DNA of 64,000 nt from assembly GCF_013184525.1 (NCBI RefSeq), contig NZ_JAAOIZ010000004.1, forward strand, positions 186,001 to 250,000. Direction: 5' to 3'. A model generated the notes under the pieces. That model did not search any database, was not told the DNA's origin, and was given only the letters and a program-made list of their open reading frames with translations. Shown piece by piece: positions 9,017-16,943 of the stretch. The stretch is from Chryseobacterium sp. LAM-KRS1 (GTDB taxonomy: Bacteria; Bacteroidota; Bacteroidia; Flavobacteriales; Weeksellaceae). The translations under genes and the position numbers were made by a program. Position 1 is the first letter of the stretch, and every line of letters begins with the position of its first letter.

Positions 9017-9646
9017 TTAGTCTGCAGCGTATCCTAATATTGCAAAAACACTCAATAAAAGGTTCATTCTGATTTTTTTCTCCGCTTCTTTAGCATAAGC
9101 TTCCTCATTTTTACTCGGTACATATAGTTCATAGAAATTCTTATTTCTAATGACAAATAATGTAGATCCCAGAATCGTTGTAAGGATATCTTCTGGCTTC
9201 GGAGTAAATGTAAAAACTCCGGACGCAACTCCTTTTTTGATCACCTCATCCAGTTTTTTTACAAAAAGCTGATAAAAATCCAGCAATTCAACTTTCAGGT
9301 TATCCGTATGTCGAAGCTCCTGAGTAACAAAGCCATGAAAATAATTATATTTAAATAATTGTGATACAATATATTTTATAATTTCTTTCATCTGCATCTC
9401 TGGTTTACCGTCTTTAATGGTATCAGCAAATTCCGAAAAATTTTCTCTGGTCTTTAGCACTCTGTACTGATAGAGGTAAGACATCATTTTTTCCTTGGAC
9501 CCAAAATAATAAGAGATCATGGCTACATTAATGTTTGCTTTAGAGCAAATGTCTCTTACCGATGTTCCTTCATACCCTTTTTTCGCAATAAGCTCCTCCG
9601 CAATATCCAAAATATGGATCTGTTTTTCGGTAAATTTTTTTTTCAT
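9017..9646 (-). CDS. TetR/AcrR family transcriptional regulator
   Basis: A 209-residue one-domain repressor type protein. The N-terminal helix-turn-helix is clear: AKKGYEGTSVRDICSKANI then NVAMISYYFGSKEKM, the standard TetR recognition helix pattern near residues 21-55. The rest is a helical ligand-binding/dimerisation domain with no recognised effector. It reads away from the tatD-like gene, and the shared 98-bp gap holds a TAAAC-N4-GTTTA palindrome that could be its operator. The regulated target is not evident; bamD lies immediately downstream on the same strand but is probably expressed separately. Confidence 0.92.
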   Translation of the reverse strand: MKKKFTEKQIHILDIAEELIAKKGYEGTSVRDICSKANINVAMISYYFGSKEKMMSYLYQYRVLKTRENFSEFADTIKDGKPEMQMKEIIKYIVSQLFKYNYFHGFVTQELRHTDNLKVELLDFYQLFVKKLDEVIKKGVASGVFTFTPKPEDILTTILGSTLFVIRNKNFYELYVPSKNEEAYAKEAEKKIRMNLLLSVFAILGYAAD

Positions 9647-9691
9647 AAAGTGTCGCTTTTGAGTAAAGTTAAGAAATTTTTAACATATTTA

Positions 9692-9705
9692 TAAACGTTT
9701 GTTTA
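9692..9705. promoter_or_regulatory. Candidate TetR operator
   Basis: TAAAC-GTTT-GTTTA has perfect 5-bp arms and an inner AAACGTTT palindrome. It is about 45 bp upstream of the TetR gene and about 6 bp upstream of the -33 element of the divergent tatD-like gene. TetR-family regulators often bind such short palindromes; the link here is inferred from position only. Confidence 0.4.
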
Positions 9706-9710
9706 AGAAT

Positions 9711-9741
9711 TTTAAATTAATTCCAAATTATAGTATTTTTG
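9711..9741 (+). promoter_or_regulatory. Promoter of the tatD-tcdA-rnpA unit
   Basis: TTTA (9711-9714), 19 nt, then TATTTTTG (9734-9741) fits the Bacteroidetes promoter. The ATG of the tatD-like gene begins only 3 nt after the -7 box, which points to a leaderless or nearly leaderless mRNA. Confidence 0.55.
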
Positions 9742-9744
9742 ATA

Positions 9745-10371
9745 ATGGAATTTTTTGATTTTCACCATCATAAAAAAAATGTCTGCGACGGTATCTATAA
9801 TCTGGATATCGGAGATACTATACCCAGTACATTTTATTCTGCGGGTATTCATCCAAAAGATATTGATCCGGACAAGATTGAAGAGCAGTTCAACTGGCTG
9901 GATTCCGTAATTCATGACAATTGCCTTACTATAGGAGAATGTGGCCTTGACAGCTTTGTTCCGGTTGATATGAAAATCCAGGAAAGTGTATTTTTAAGAC
10001 AGATCAAATTGGCGAATGAATTAAAAAAGCCGATGGTTATTCATTGTGTCCGAAAATTCTACGAAGTCATTTCATTAAAAAAAAAGGCAGAACAGCCTAT
10101 GATTATTCATGGTTTTAATAAAAAACAAAGCATCGCTGAAGATCTGCTAAAGAATAATTTCTATTTGAGTTTTGGAAAAGCTGTTTTGTATAATTTATCT
10201 TTGCAAAATATTTTGAAAATTACTGCTTTAGATAAAATCTTTTTAGAAACCGATAACGATGATTTTAATATTGAATTATTGTACAGCAAAGTTTCGGAAA
10301 TAAAAGGTATTTCTCGGGAAAACTTAAACAAACAAATTTTAGAAAATTTAGAGACGATAAAAAATGGATAA
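9745..10371 (+). CDS. TatD family metal-dependent hydrolase
   Basis: A 208-residue member of the TatD family of TIM-barrel metal hydrolases, several of which are DNA exonucleases or D-aminoacyl-tRNA deacylases. Metal-binding positions are present: DFHHH near the N-terminus, GECGLD, PMVIHCVRK, IIHGFN and ETDND (the usual ETDxP lacks its Pro here). It is about 50 residues shorter than typical TatD proteins (~260), mostly in loops. I place the start at ATG 9745; a TTG at 9739 lies inside the promoter -7 box. The 3' end overlaps tcdA by 8 bp, so the two are probably translationally coupled. Substrate unknown. Confidence 0.85.
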   Translation: MEFFDFHHHKKNVCDGIYNLDIGDTIPSTFYSAGIHPKDIDPDKIEEQFNWLDSVIHDNCLTIGECGLDSFVPVDMKIQESVFLRQIKLANELKKPMVIHCVRKFYEVISLKKKAEQPMIIHGFNKKQSIAEDLLKNNFYLSFGKAVLYNLSLQNILKITALDKIFLETDNDDFNIELLYSKVSEIKGISRENLNKQILENLETIKNG

Positions 10372-11089
10372 GTATTGGTTGGAAAGAACAGAGCTTCTTA
10401 TTAAGGAAGAAGGACTCGAAAAGTTGAATAAAGCGACTGTTCTTGTAGTAGGATTAGGTGGAGTAGGCTCGTTTGCCGCTGAATTTTTAGCAAGATCAGG
10501 GGTCGGAAATATGACGATTGTAGATGGCGATACGGTAGATATCACAAACATTAACAGACAATTACCGGCATTACATTCTACTATTGGAAAGCACAAGGTT
10601 GAAATCGTTGCCGAAAGACTCTTAGATATTAATCCAAAACTTAATTTAATAACTATCAATGAGTTTTTAAATCCTGAAAGAATGGATCAGATCCTTGATG
10701 AAAACAAATTTGACTATATTCTTGATTGTATTGATAGCGTAACTCCAAAGCTTACATTGTTAATTGCTGCAAGAAGAAGAAAAATTAAGATCGTAAGCTC
10801 TATGGGAGCAGGAGGAAAAACAGATCCAAGCAAAGTAATGGTGAGAGACATCAGTAAAACCCATAACTGTTATCTGGCCAAGCAGGTTAGAAAAAGGCTT
10901 AAAAAGGAAAAAATAAATAAAGGCATCCGTTGTGTTTTCTCTAATGAACTTCAAAATGAAGAAAGTTTGAAAATGACAGATGGAACAAATTACAAAAGAT
11001 CTTTTTATGGGACTATCAGTTATATCCCTGCCATTTTTGGATTGTATGCAGCGGCAGAAGTTATTAATCATTTAGTAAAAAAAAGCTAA
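10364..11089 (+). CDS. tcdA: tRNA threonylcarbamoyladenosine dehydratase
   Basis: A 241-residue E1-like ThiF/MoeB-fold protein of the TcdA (YgdL/CsdL) type, which uses ATP to cyclise t6A to ct6A at position 37 of ANN-decoding tRNAs. The nucleotide-binding motif VVGLGGVGSFAAEFLARSG lies near residues 29-47, followed by DGDTVDITNINRQ, the adenylate-binding signature. The C-terminal part (RSFYGTISYIPAIFGLYAA) matches TcdA rather than ThiF, and the zinc CxxC pairs of MoeB are absent. It overlaps the tatD-like gene at its start and rnpA at its end (TAATG). Confidence 0.92.
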   Translation: MDKYWLERTELLIKEEGLEKLNKATVLVVGLGGVGSFAAEFLARSGVGNMTIVDGDTVDITNINRQLPALHSTIGKHKVEIVAERLLDINPKLNLITINEFLNPERMDQILDENKFDYILDCIDSVTPKLTLLIAARRRKIKIVSSMGAGGKTDPSKVMVRDISKTHNCYLAKQVRKRLKKEKINKGIRCVFSNELQNEESLKMTDGTNYKRSFYGTISYIPAIFGLYAAAEVINHLVKKS

Positions 11090-11463
11090 TGCAGAATTTC
11101 AGATACCCAAAGGAGGAAAAACTCAAAAAGACCAATGACATCACCTTGCTTTTCGAAAAAGGTAAATGGAGAACCAATGGGAATCTGAGAATTATTTTAC
11201 TTAAGGACAAACCTAATTTACCTGTTGAAGCTTCTAAATTCGGGGTTTCCGTATCGAAAAGGTATTTTAAAAAAGCAGTTCACAGAAACCGTATCAAAAG
11301 ATTATTGAGAGAATGCTATCGCTTACATAAAGATCTTTTTAAAGAATCTTTTGGAGAAAGGACGATGGCAATGCTTTTTTGGATCTCCCCTGAACTTCCG
11401 CAAAAGTTCCAGGATGTAGAAGCCCAGTTCATCAAACTGTGCCAGGCTCAGAAAAAACAGTAA
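11089..11463 (+). CDS. rnpA: Ribonuclease P protein component
   Basis: RnpA is the basic protein cofactor of RNase P, which removes 5' leaders from tRNA precursors. The 124-residue sequence opens with the usual RYPKEEKLKKTNDITLLFEKG region and contains the RNR motif in VHRNRIKRLLRECYRLHK near residues 64-81. The start codon overlaps the tcdA stop as TAATG, implying coupled translation. Here rnpA sits with two genes connected to tRNA or nucleic acid metabolism instead of beside rpmH, the common location in many bacteria. Confidence 0.95.
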   Translation: MQNFRYPKEEKLKKTNDITLLFEKGKWRTNGNLRIILLKDKPNLPVEASKFGVSVSKRYFKKAVHRNRIKRLLRECYRLHKDLFKESFGERTMAMLFWISPELPQKFQDVEAQFIKLCQAQKKQ

Positions 11464-11546
11464 CCCCCTCATATTGTTTGTAATTTTCAGATAAGCTTAC
11501 AATAGTTTTTGTAACTTTAGGGAACACAACCAATTTGAAAATTAAC

Positions 11547-12155
11547 ATGTTAGACAATATTCCCTATCTCCCTTATGTATTGAGTGCATTCATTGGCATT
11601 GGCCTGTCCGCAGCAACAGGCTTCAGGGTATTCCTTCCTCTGTTTGCCGTAAGCCTGGCATCCTACTTACACTGGATCCCTATGAATGATCAATTTGAAT
11701 GGCTTGCCGGGCTCCCAACACTTATTACAACAGGCATTGCTACGATCGCGGAAATTTTAGCCTATTATATTCCATTTATTGATCATCTGCTGGATACACT
11801 GTCTGTTCCATTGGCAACTATTGCAGGATCTATCCTTTTCGCAAGCCAATTTGCCGATTTTGGAACATTTCCGCAATGGGCATTGGCTATTATTGCCGGA
11901 GGCGGAACTGCCGCAACAATCAGTTCCGGATTTGCAGGAATCAGGGCTGCCTCCACAGCCACCACAGGAGGCTTAGGCAATTCTATTGTAGGGACCAGTG
12001 AAACAGCAGGTGCAGGAATTATGTCCGTTCTGGCTATGGCCGTTCCTGTTATTGCGGCTATACTGGCTGTTATTTTAGTAATTATGGTAATTGTTATGGG
12101 ACGTAAGGCCTGGCGAAAATTAAAACGCAGTAAACAGACTATTGATAAAGTATAA
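11547..12155 (+). CDS. DUF4126 family integral membrane protein
   Basis: A 202-residue, Ala/Gly/Ile-rich membrane protein with about five to six hydrophobic segments, starting MLDNIPYLPYVLSAFIGIGL. The phrases SAATGFRVFLPLFAVSLA and the Gly-rich GGGTAATISSGFAGIRAAS are typical of the DUF4126 family, whose function is not known. A TTG four codons upstream (11535) is possible, but ATG 11547 is the better start. It is separated from rnpA by 83 bp and ends in a strong bidirectional terminator that starts inside its stop codon. Confidence 0.85.
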   Translation: MLDNIPYLPYVLSAFIGIGLSAATGFRVFLPLFAVSLASYLHWIPMNDQFEWLAGLPTLITTGIATIAEILAYYIPFIDHLLDTLSVPLATIAGSILFASQFADFGTFPQWALAIIAGGGTAATISSGFAGIRAASTATTGGLGNSIVGTSETAGAGIMSVLAMAVPVIAAILAVILVIMVIVMGRKAWRKLKRSKQTIDKV

Positions 12156-12200
12156 AAATACAGAAGGCTGAATATGAATTCAGCCTTCTGTATTTTTATT
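12154..12200. terminator. Bidirectional terminator between DUF4126 and the lptE operon
   Basis: A perfect 20-bp inverted repeat (arms 12154-12173 and 12178-12197, loop ATGA) with GC-rich core CAGAAGGCTG and A-tract/T-tract ends works in both directions. The stop codons of both convergent genes lie within or at its edge. Confidence 0.9.
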
Positions 12201-12362
12201 CGAACGAACTGTTTTATAAATGGCGTAAGCAAAAGGGAAAAAAACCGATGCATAAGACATTTTCAGCCCTTTATAAAACTCTTTTGGAGGATAAAATAAA
12301 AATGAAAGCAAGAATCCTAAAACAAGAAATCCAACAATCAGTATTATTACTCTCTTATTCAT
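12180..12362 (-). CDS. Small membrane protein, unknown function
   Basis: A 60-residue peptide starting MNKRVIILIVGFLVLGFLLSF: one strongly hydrophobic N-terminal segment, a second weaker apolar stretch (ASVFFPFAYAIY) and a basic tail. It begins 9 bp after the stop of the acidic TPR protein on the same strand, and its TGA stop lies in the terminator hairpin, which is what the last gene of an operon would look like. I do not recognise a family. It is not SecG-like, the small membrane protein often found near lptE in relatives. Confidence 0.6.
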   Translation of the reverse strand: MNKRVIILIVGFLVLGFLLSFLFYPPKEFYKGLKMSYASVFFPFAYAIYKTVRSNKNTEG

Positions 12363-12371
12363 TTTTAAATT

Positions 12372-14318
12372 TTAATTTTTCCCTCTTATATCTTTTACTT
12401 CCTGTATTTTATCTTCAAAATACGATTTCTTTTCAGGATGTTTACCTGCTAATATTTCAAAAGCTTTTATCGCCTTTGTATATAGTTTTTGTTCAATATA
12501 TAATCGTGCAAGTGTTTCCGTCATTAAATGTGAGATATCATCGTTTTTTTCTTTTACAACGAAGTTGCTCTCATCTTTTAACTGGCTTATTTTAGGATTA
12601 TTCTCAATGAATGATTCAATCACTTTATTTTTAAGCTCAGCTTTATCCTTTTCAGGATCTTTCTCAGTACGATCTATCTTTAACCAACTCTGCCATGTAT
12701 TGATAAATCCCGGAACATTGCTGTCAGCAGGATCCGCAGTGGCCTCTTCCACATGAGGTTTCTCAGATGCAACATCTTCCGTATTGTTATCATTTTCTTC
12801 ATCATTCTTAGTAGCCATCGTCCAACTTGAAATATCTGAGCTGAAGAAAGAAACATTCATCACAGGGGCTTCTTCTTTATTTTCTTCTACAGAAGCTGCC
12901 TGAGATATTTCTGATTCTTCCTGAACGGGTTCCTGCTCTTCTATATCCTCTTTAACAATCTGGTGCGTTGTCTCTTCTTTTGGTGCTTGTTCTTCTTCAG
13001 GAAGTTCTGCCGGTACAACTTCTTCTTTTGGTTGAGAAACAGGTGCCGGTTTATTGATAAGTGAATCGGGAGTATGGGATTCGAAACTCATAGGCTTCCA
13101 TTCTGATTTCACTTCTGTGGCAATTCGAGGTTCTGATTCTTCCTGGTGAGCTTCAGCTTTGATCTCTTCTGCAAGATTAGTCACTTCGTGCACCGGTTCA
13201 GCTTTTTGTATCTCTTCCGCTTCAATTCCTTTTTCAACTTCAGGATGAAAACTCTGCGTTTCTGAAAAATTAATATCACGGCTCAGAATTTCTGGTTCCG
13301 GATCTCGTTTTTCCTCAGTGACAGCCTTAGTTGCCTTCATTTTCTTTTCTACCTCTTCAATAAGCCTTCTCATTTCTTCTTCGTGCTTATTGAGTCCCGG
13401 TTGTGCAACTTCAGCTACAGCAACCTCATCGTTGCTGCCAGATTCAATCTTCACTTCCGGCATAAAGGAATCAGTACCATGGAAACTCAGTTCCGAATCA
13501 TCGGTTATTTCTTCTTTTTCAACAGGGGATGTAATCTGATCCTCATTGATTATTTCTTCCGGGGTGTAAGTTTGTGACTCAGGTTCAGTAAAATCCTGAT
13601 TTTCATCCGAAGTAAGCTCTGTTTCTTCTGTATCCCGAACTTCAATAATTTCAGCTTCAGAAGAAGTCGCCGTTTCTATTTCCTCTGCATTTATTTCTGA
13701 GGACTCTTCTACTTTATCTTCTTTAGCCGGTAATTGCTCAGTAATTTCTTTTTCTAAAGGTAAATTTTCAGGGAGTATTTGCTTTTGTGTAACTATCGTT
13801 CCTGATTCCAGCGTAGATTCTAAGTCAATTGTTTCGATATTGTTATCATCAAGGAAGTTTTCCTCTCCTTCAAACAAAATTCTGTTTCGTTCACCGTTTA
13901 CATAAATATGTTTAATTTCCGGAAGTGGTGCTGGCAGCTTGTTAGTTGCATCTTCTTTAGTCTGTACCTTCTCAGGTAGCTCTTCCCTTTTGATCGGGAA
14001 GCTTTTACTTTTAGGAAAATACCTTGAAGCATTCTCTTTATCCGTTACCACTTTATTTTCAGGAGCTGCAGGTTTCGTTTTTTCCTGAATTTTACCATTT
14101 ATAAGCTGATAAAGGATCTTCTTATCAGTGGTATAAGCTGCAGTTGTAGACAATTCCTTCTGATAGCTTTCCTGATCATAAAGATGGATACCATATAAAT
14201 GTAAAGCTCTTATATTCTGAATGTAGGGAAAAGAATTAATTTCTTCTTTCAAAAGATGAAGATCTTCCGATTGAATGTTTTTGGGGTTCTTTAATAATTC
14301 TAAAACTCTGCTATTCAT
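12372..14318 (-). CDS. Highly acidic TPR-containing protein
   Basis: A 648-residue protein without signal peptide or membrane segment, so probably cytoplasmic. Residues 1-75 look like an ordered N-terminal domain (LLKNPKNIQSEDLHLLKEEI). Residues ~130-500 are low-complexity, dominated by Glu, Ser, Pro and Thr, and probably disordered. The last ~100 residues resemble a TPR-like helical module (ETLARLYIEQKLYTKAIKAF, then AGKHPEKKSYFEDKI). It begins 1 bp after the lptE stop, so it is in the lptE operon, where relatives also carry a TPR protein. Function unknown; a scaffolding role would be speculation. Confidence 0.8.
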   Translation of the reverse strand: MNSRVLELLKNPKNIQSEDLHLLKEEINSFPYIQNIRALHLYGIHLYDQESYQKELSTTAAYTTDKKILYQLINGKIQEKTKPAAPENKVVTDKENASRYFPKSKSFPIKREELPEKVQTKEDATNKLPAPLPEIKHIYVNGERNRILFEGEENFLDDNNIETIDLESTLESGTIVTQKQILPENLPLEKEITEQLPAKEDKVEESSEINAEEIETATSSEAEIIEVRDTEETELTSDENQDFTEPESQTYTPEEIINEDQITSPVEKEEITDDSELSFHGTDSFMPEVKIESGSNDEVAVAEVAQPGLNKHEEEMRRLIEEVEKKMKATKAVTEEKRDPEPEILSRDINFSETQSFHPEVEKGIEAEEIQKAEPVHEVTNLAEEIKAEAHQEESEPRIATEVKSEWKPMSFESHTPDSLINKPAPVSQPKEEVVPAELPEEEQAPKEETTHQIVKEDIEEQEPVQEESEISQAASVEENKEEAPVMNVSFFSSDISSWTMATKNDEENDNNTEDVASEKPHVEEATADPADSNVPGFINTWQSWLKIDRTEKDPEKDKAELKNKVIESFIENNPKISQLKDESNFVVKEKNDDISHLMTETLARLYIEQKLYTKAIKAFEILAGKHPEKKSYFEDKIQEVKDIRGKN

Positions 14319-14319
14319 C

Positions 14320-14841
14320 TTACCAGTTCGCTACAATATCGTTAAATATCTTATTAATGATTCTTTCGTTTACAATTTTAACCTGCGAGGTTTCTATCGC
14401 ACTTTGAGATAAGCTGCTGTTGAATACTGCTTCATCTGAATATGTACGGTCAAAACTCAGGTCAGGATGAAGTTTATTCTCATAATGCACTTTTACAGTG
14501 ATCGTTAGCTTATTTTGAGATTCTTGTATAACTCCTCCCGTAGCTGTTGTCTGAGTATTGGAGCTAATAGTAGTAGGAGTAATAGAATAGTCCGTAATTT
14601 CTCCTTCCACTAAGATGTCCGCATTCTCTTTTGTTCCTTTTAGCGTCGTTCTTTGTAGAAAACGATTTTGAATATCGGTAGAAAACTGCTGAGATAAAGT
14701 AGGATTTACTAAAGCCGCATTATTGGGAAATTCATTAATCTGAATCGTTTTCTCGTCTTTTAAAGACGATCCGGTAAAACTATAACACGAGTTTAGGGTA
14801 CTTAAGCAAAGTAACAAAAACCCAACAATTTTCAGGCGCAT
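14320..14841 (-). CDS. lptE: LPS assembly lipoprotein LptE (Bacteroidetes type)
   Basis: LptE plugs the LptD barrel in the outer membrane and helps deliver LPS. From the ATG at 14841 the protein has 173 residues and begins MRLKIVGFLLLCLSTLNSC, a lipoprotein signal with the acylated Cys at residue 19. An ATG ten codons upstream (14871) would overlap the preceding gene by 11 bp and push the signal inward. Conserved features include FPNNAALVNPTLSQQFS and the strand pattern ILVEGEITDYSITP. It sits between a membrane protein gene and the acidic TPR gene, below a sigma-54 activator, its standard neighbourhood in Flavobacteriia. Confidence 0.88.
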   Translation of the reverse strand: MRLKIVGFLLLCLSTLNSCYSFTGSSLKDEKTIQINEFPNNAALVNPTLSQQFSTDIQNRFLQRTTLKGTKENADILVEGEITDYSITPTTISSNTQTTATGGVIQESQNKLTITVKVHYENKLHPDLSFDRTYSDEAVFNSSLSQSAIETSQVKIVNERIINKIFNDIVANW

Positions 14842-14860
14842 TATACTGATATTCTTAATG

Positions 14861-15559
14861 TTAAAATTCATTTTTCGTTCCGATTTCTTTTATTTCATCA
14901 TATTCTATCTGCTGGATTGCATCCTCAAACGCAAAGTAATGGGTTGTATAAAAATAAGGCATTGTGATAAGAATACCAATACCACAAAGAAGTATTCCTA
15001 TCTGGGAAAGAAACCCAACAATAATCGCAAATAAAAAGATAGTCAAGAGATTATTCTTAGTCATAATCCTCGACATGATCCATGCTGTTTTTATATCATT
15101 AACCTTTTTAAGAGATATGAGCCCCGGAATATAAAACCCAAGTAAAGCTACAATAAAAACAGCAATTACAATGAGGAATATATAAAGGACCATAAATAAT
15201 CCGAATGCGGGCGGAACAGCATCTCCATCCACTACAGAAGTAAAAGGAATAAAAATAAACATAGGAATATAAAGAGCGAAAACTCCACCTATAATGATCA
15301 GCTGTACGATAAAATAAGGTAAAAAATCATCGAAATTAAAAATTTCACCTACACTTGCTTGTTCTCCTTTATTGATTTTCCGGCAATATTTGTAAAAATT
15401 ACCCATTGCCAGTAGTCCACAAAAAGGTATAATTGACATTATCATACACAAAATGTAAGCTACTATAAAATTCCCAAAATCTTTCTTTAAAAGTTCCAGG
15501 CCTTTGCTCAGGTATTCGTTTAGTTTAAATTCGACAGGCTTTGCCTTATTATTCATCAT
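14861..15559 (-). CDS. Multi-pass membrane protein, DUF4013/YciC-like
   Basis: A 232-residue protein with about five to six membrane segments, starting MMNNKAKPVEFKLNEYLSKG. The region SRIMTKNNLLTIFLFAII followed by GILLCGIGILITMP matches, motif for motif, the protein at 56248-56982, so the two are paralogues. Such proteins are often mislabelled 'beta-carotene 15,15'-monooxygenase' in Chryseobacterium genomes; nothing here supports that enzyme activity. It starts 2 bp after the sigma-54 activator and is in the same operon. Function unknown. Confidence 0.75.
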   Translation of the reverse strand: MMNNKAKPVEFKLNEYLSKGLELLKKDFGNFIVAYILCMIMSIIPFCGLLAMGNFYKYCRKINKGEQASVGEIFNFDDFLPYFIVQLIIIGGVFALYIPMFIFIPFTSVVDGDAVPPAFGLFMVLYIFLIVIAVFIVALLGFYIPGLISLKKVNDIKTAWIMSRIMTKNNLLTIFLFAIIVGFLSQIGILLCGIGILITMPYFYTTHYFAFEDAIQQIEYDEIKEIGTKNEF

Positions 15560-15561
15560 AC

Positions 15562-16845
15562 TTAGTCTTCTAGATTATATTGTTTTATCTTTCTGTATAG
15601 TGTTCTTTGTGAAATGCCCAACTCATCAGCTGCTTTATTCCTACGTCCCTTATGCTTCTCTAATGCTTTAATAATCAAATCTTTTTCATTATTTTGAAGC
15701 GAAAGCGATTCCGGCTTATTTTCTTCAATCTCTATATCCTGAATGTCTTCATAACTATCATCGGGAGTCGAAATAATAGTTGGAGTCTGGACTACAGGAT
15801 GATTATCTTCAAAATAGAGTAGAGAATTAGCATTAGTATTTTGCTGTGAATCCGAAGTGTAAAGTCTGTTGATCAAAGTTTTTTCCTGGGAACTTAGATC
15901 GCCTGCTCCTCTGTTTTTTATTAATTCAGAAGTCAGAGATCTCAGATCATTGATATCATTCCTCATATCAAACAGGATTTTATACATAATCTCTCTTTCG
16001 TTTCCGAAGTCACTCTGCTTCTGAGCGTTAGGCGTATTAACAACCATTGGCAAATGGCTTTCGGTCGGTATGTACTCCGCCAGTTTTTCAACGCTTATAT
16101 TTCTTTCTCTTTCCACCACGGTCATCTGCTCAACTAAGTTTCTTAACTGACGTACATTCCCGGGAAAGCTATAATTTTCTATATAATGAACTGCACTTGG
16201 CTCTAAAACCAACTCAGGCATTCTGTATTTTTCAGCAAAATCGATTGCAAACTTTCTGAAAAGCAGATGAATATCTCCTTTTCTATCCCTCAAAGGCGGC
16301 ATATCGATCTGCACGGTATTCAAACGATAAAATAAATCTTCGCGGAACCGTCCGTCCTGGATCGCCTTCATCATATTTACATTGGTTGCAGCAACAATTC
16401 TCACATTGGTCTTTTGTACCTGAGAAGATCCAACCTTCATAAATTCTCCACTTTCTAAAACCCTTAAAAGGCGGACTTGTGTTTGCAAAGGAAGTTCACC
16501 CACCTCATCCAGGAATATTGTCCCGCCATCTGCCACTTCAAAATAACCTTTTCTAGTTGCTGTAGCTCCGGTAAATGCTCCTTTTTCATGTCCAAATAAT
16601 TCGGAATCAATTGTTCCTTCCGGAATAGCACCGCAATTGACAACGATGTAAGGCTGATGTTTTCTTCTGGATTCTGAATGAATAATCTTAGGGATAAATT
16701 CTTTTCCTACACCACTTTCCCCAATGACCAGAACGGAAATGTCTGTTGGTGCTACCTGAATAGATTTTTCCAAGGCACGGTTTAATGCAGGAAAATTACC
16801 AATTATTCCAAAACGGTTTTTTATATTTTGTAAGTCGTTACTCAT
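15562..16845 (-). CDS. Sigma-54 interacting transcriptional regulator
   Basis: A 427-residue bacterial enhancer-binding protein that would use ATP to open sigma-54 promoters. The AAA+ domain occupies residues ~15-245: Walker A GESGVGKE, the sigma-54 contact loop GAFTGA in HEKGAFTGATA, Walker B GGTIFLDEVGELP, and an arginine-finger region FREDLFYRLNTVQID. Residues ~270-370 are a poorly conserved linker. The C-terminus is a Fis-type helix-turn-helix (NKAADELGISQRTLYRKIKQ). There is no N-terminal receiver or sensory domain, so activity is not controlled by a fused sensor. It heads the lptE operon. Confidence 0.93.
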   Translation of the reverse strand: MSNDLQNIKNRFGIIGNFPALNRALEKSIQVAPTDISVLVIGESGVGKEFIPKIIHSESRRKHQPYIVVNCGAIPEGTIDSELFGHEKGAFTGATATRKGYFEVADGGTIFLDEVGELPLQTQVRLLRVLESGEFMKVGSSQVQKTNVRIVAATNVNMMKAIQDGRFREDLFYRLNTVQIDMPPLRDRKGDIHLLFRKFAIDFAEKYRMPELVLEPSAVHYIENYSFPGNVRQLRNLVEQMTVVERERNISVEKLAEYIPTESHLPMVVNTPNAQKQSDFGNEREIMYKILFDMRNDINDLRSLTSELIKNRGAGDLSSQEKTLINRLYTSDSQQNTNANSLLYFEDNHPVVQTPTIISTPDDSYEDIQDIEIEENKPESLSLQNNEKDLIIKALEKHKGRRNKAADELGISQRTLYRKIKQYNLED

Positions 16846-16943
16846 AAGTAAATTAGATTATTGATCTTAAATTTCGCCTACCTTCAATTTTGTTTTAGTA
16901 AGCATCATTAATTTGTTTAAATAAAAAAGTTTAAATTTTAATT

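Noticed and set aside
11783..12253. A 156-codon minus-strand open frame over the DUF4126 gene
   Set aside because: Alanine- and isoleucine-rich reverse frames of hydrophobic genes stay open by chance, and it crosses a strong terminator.
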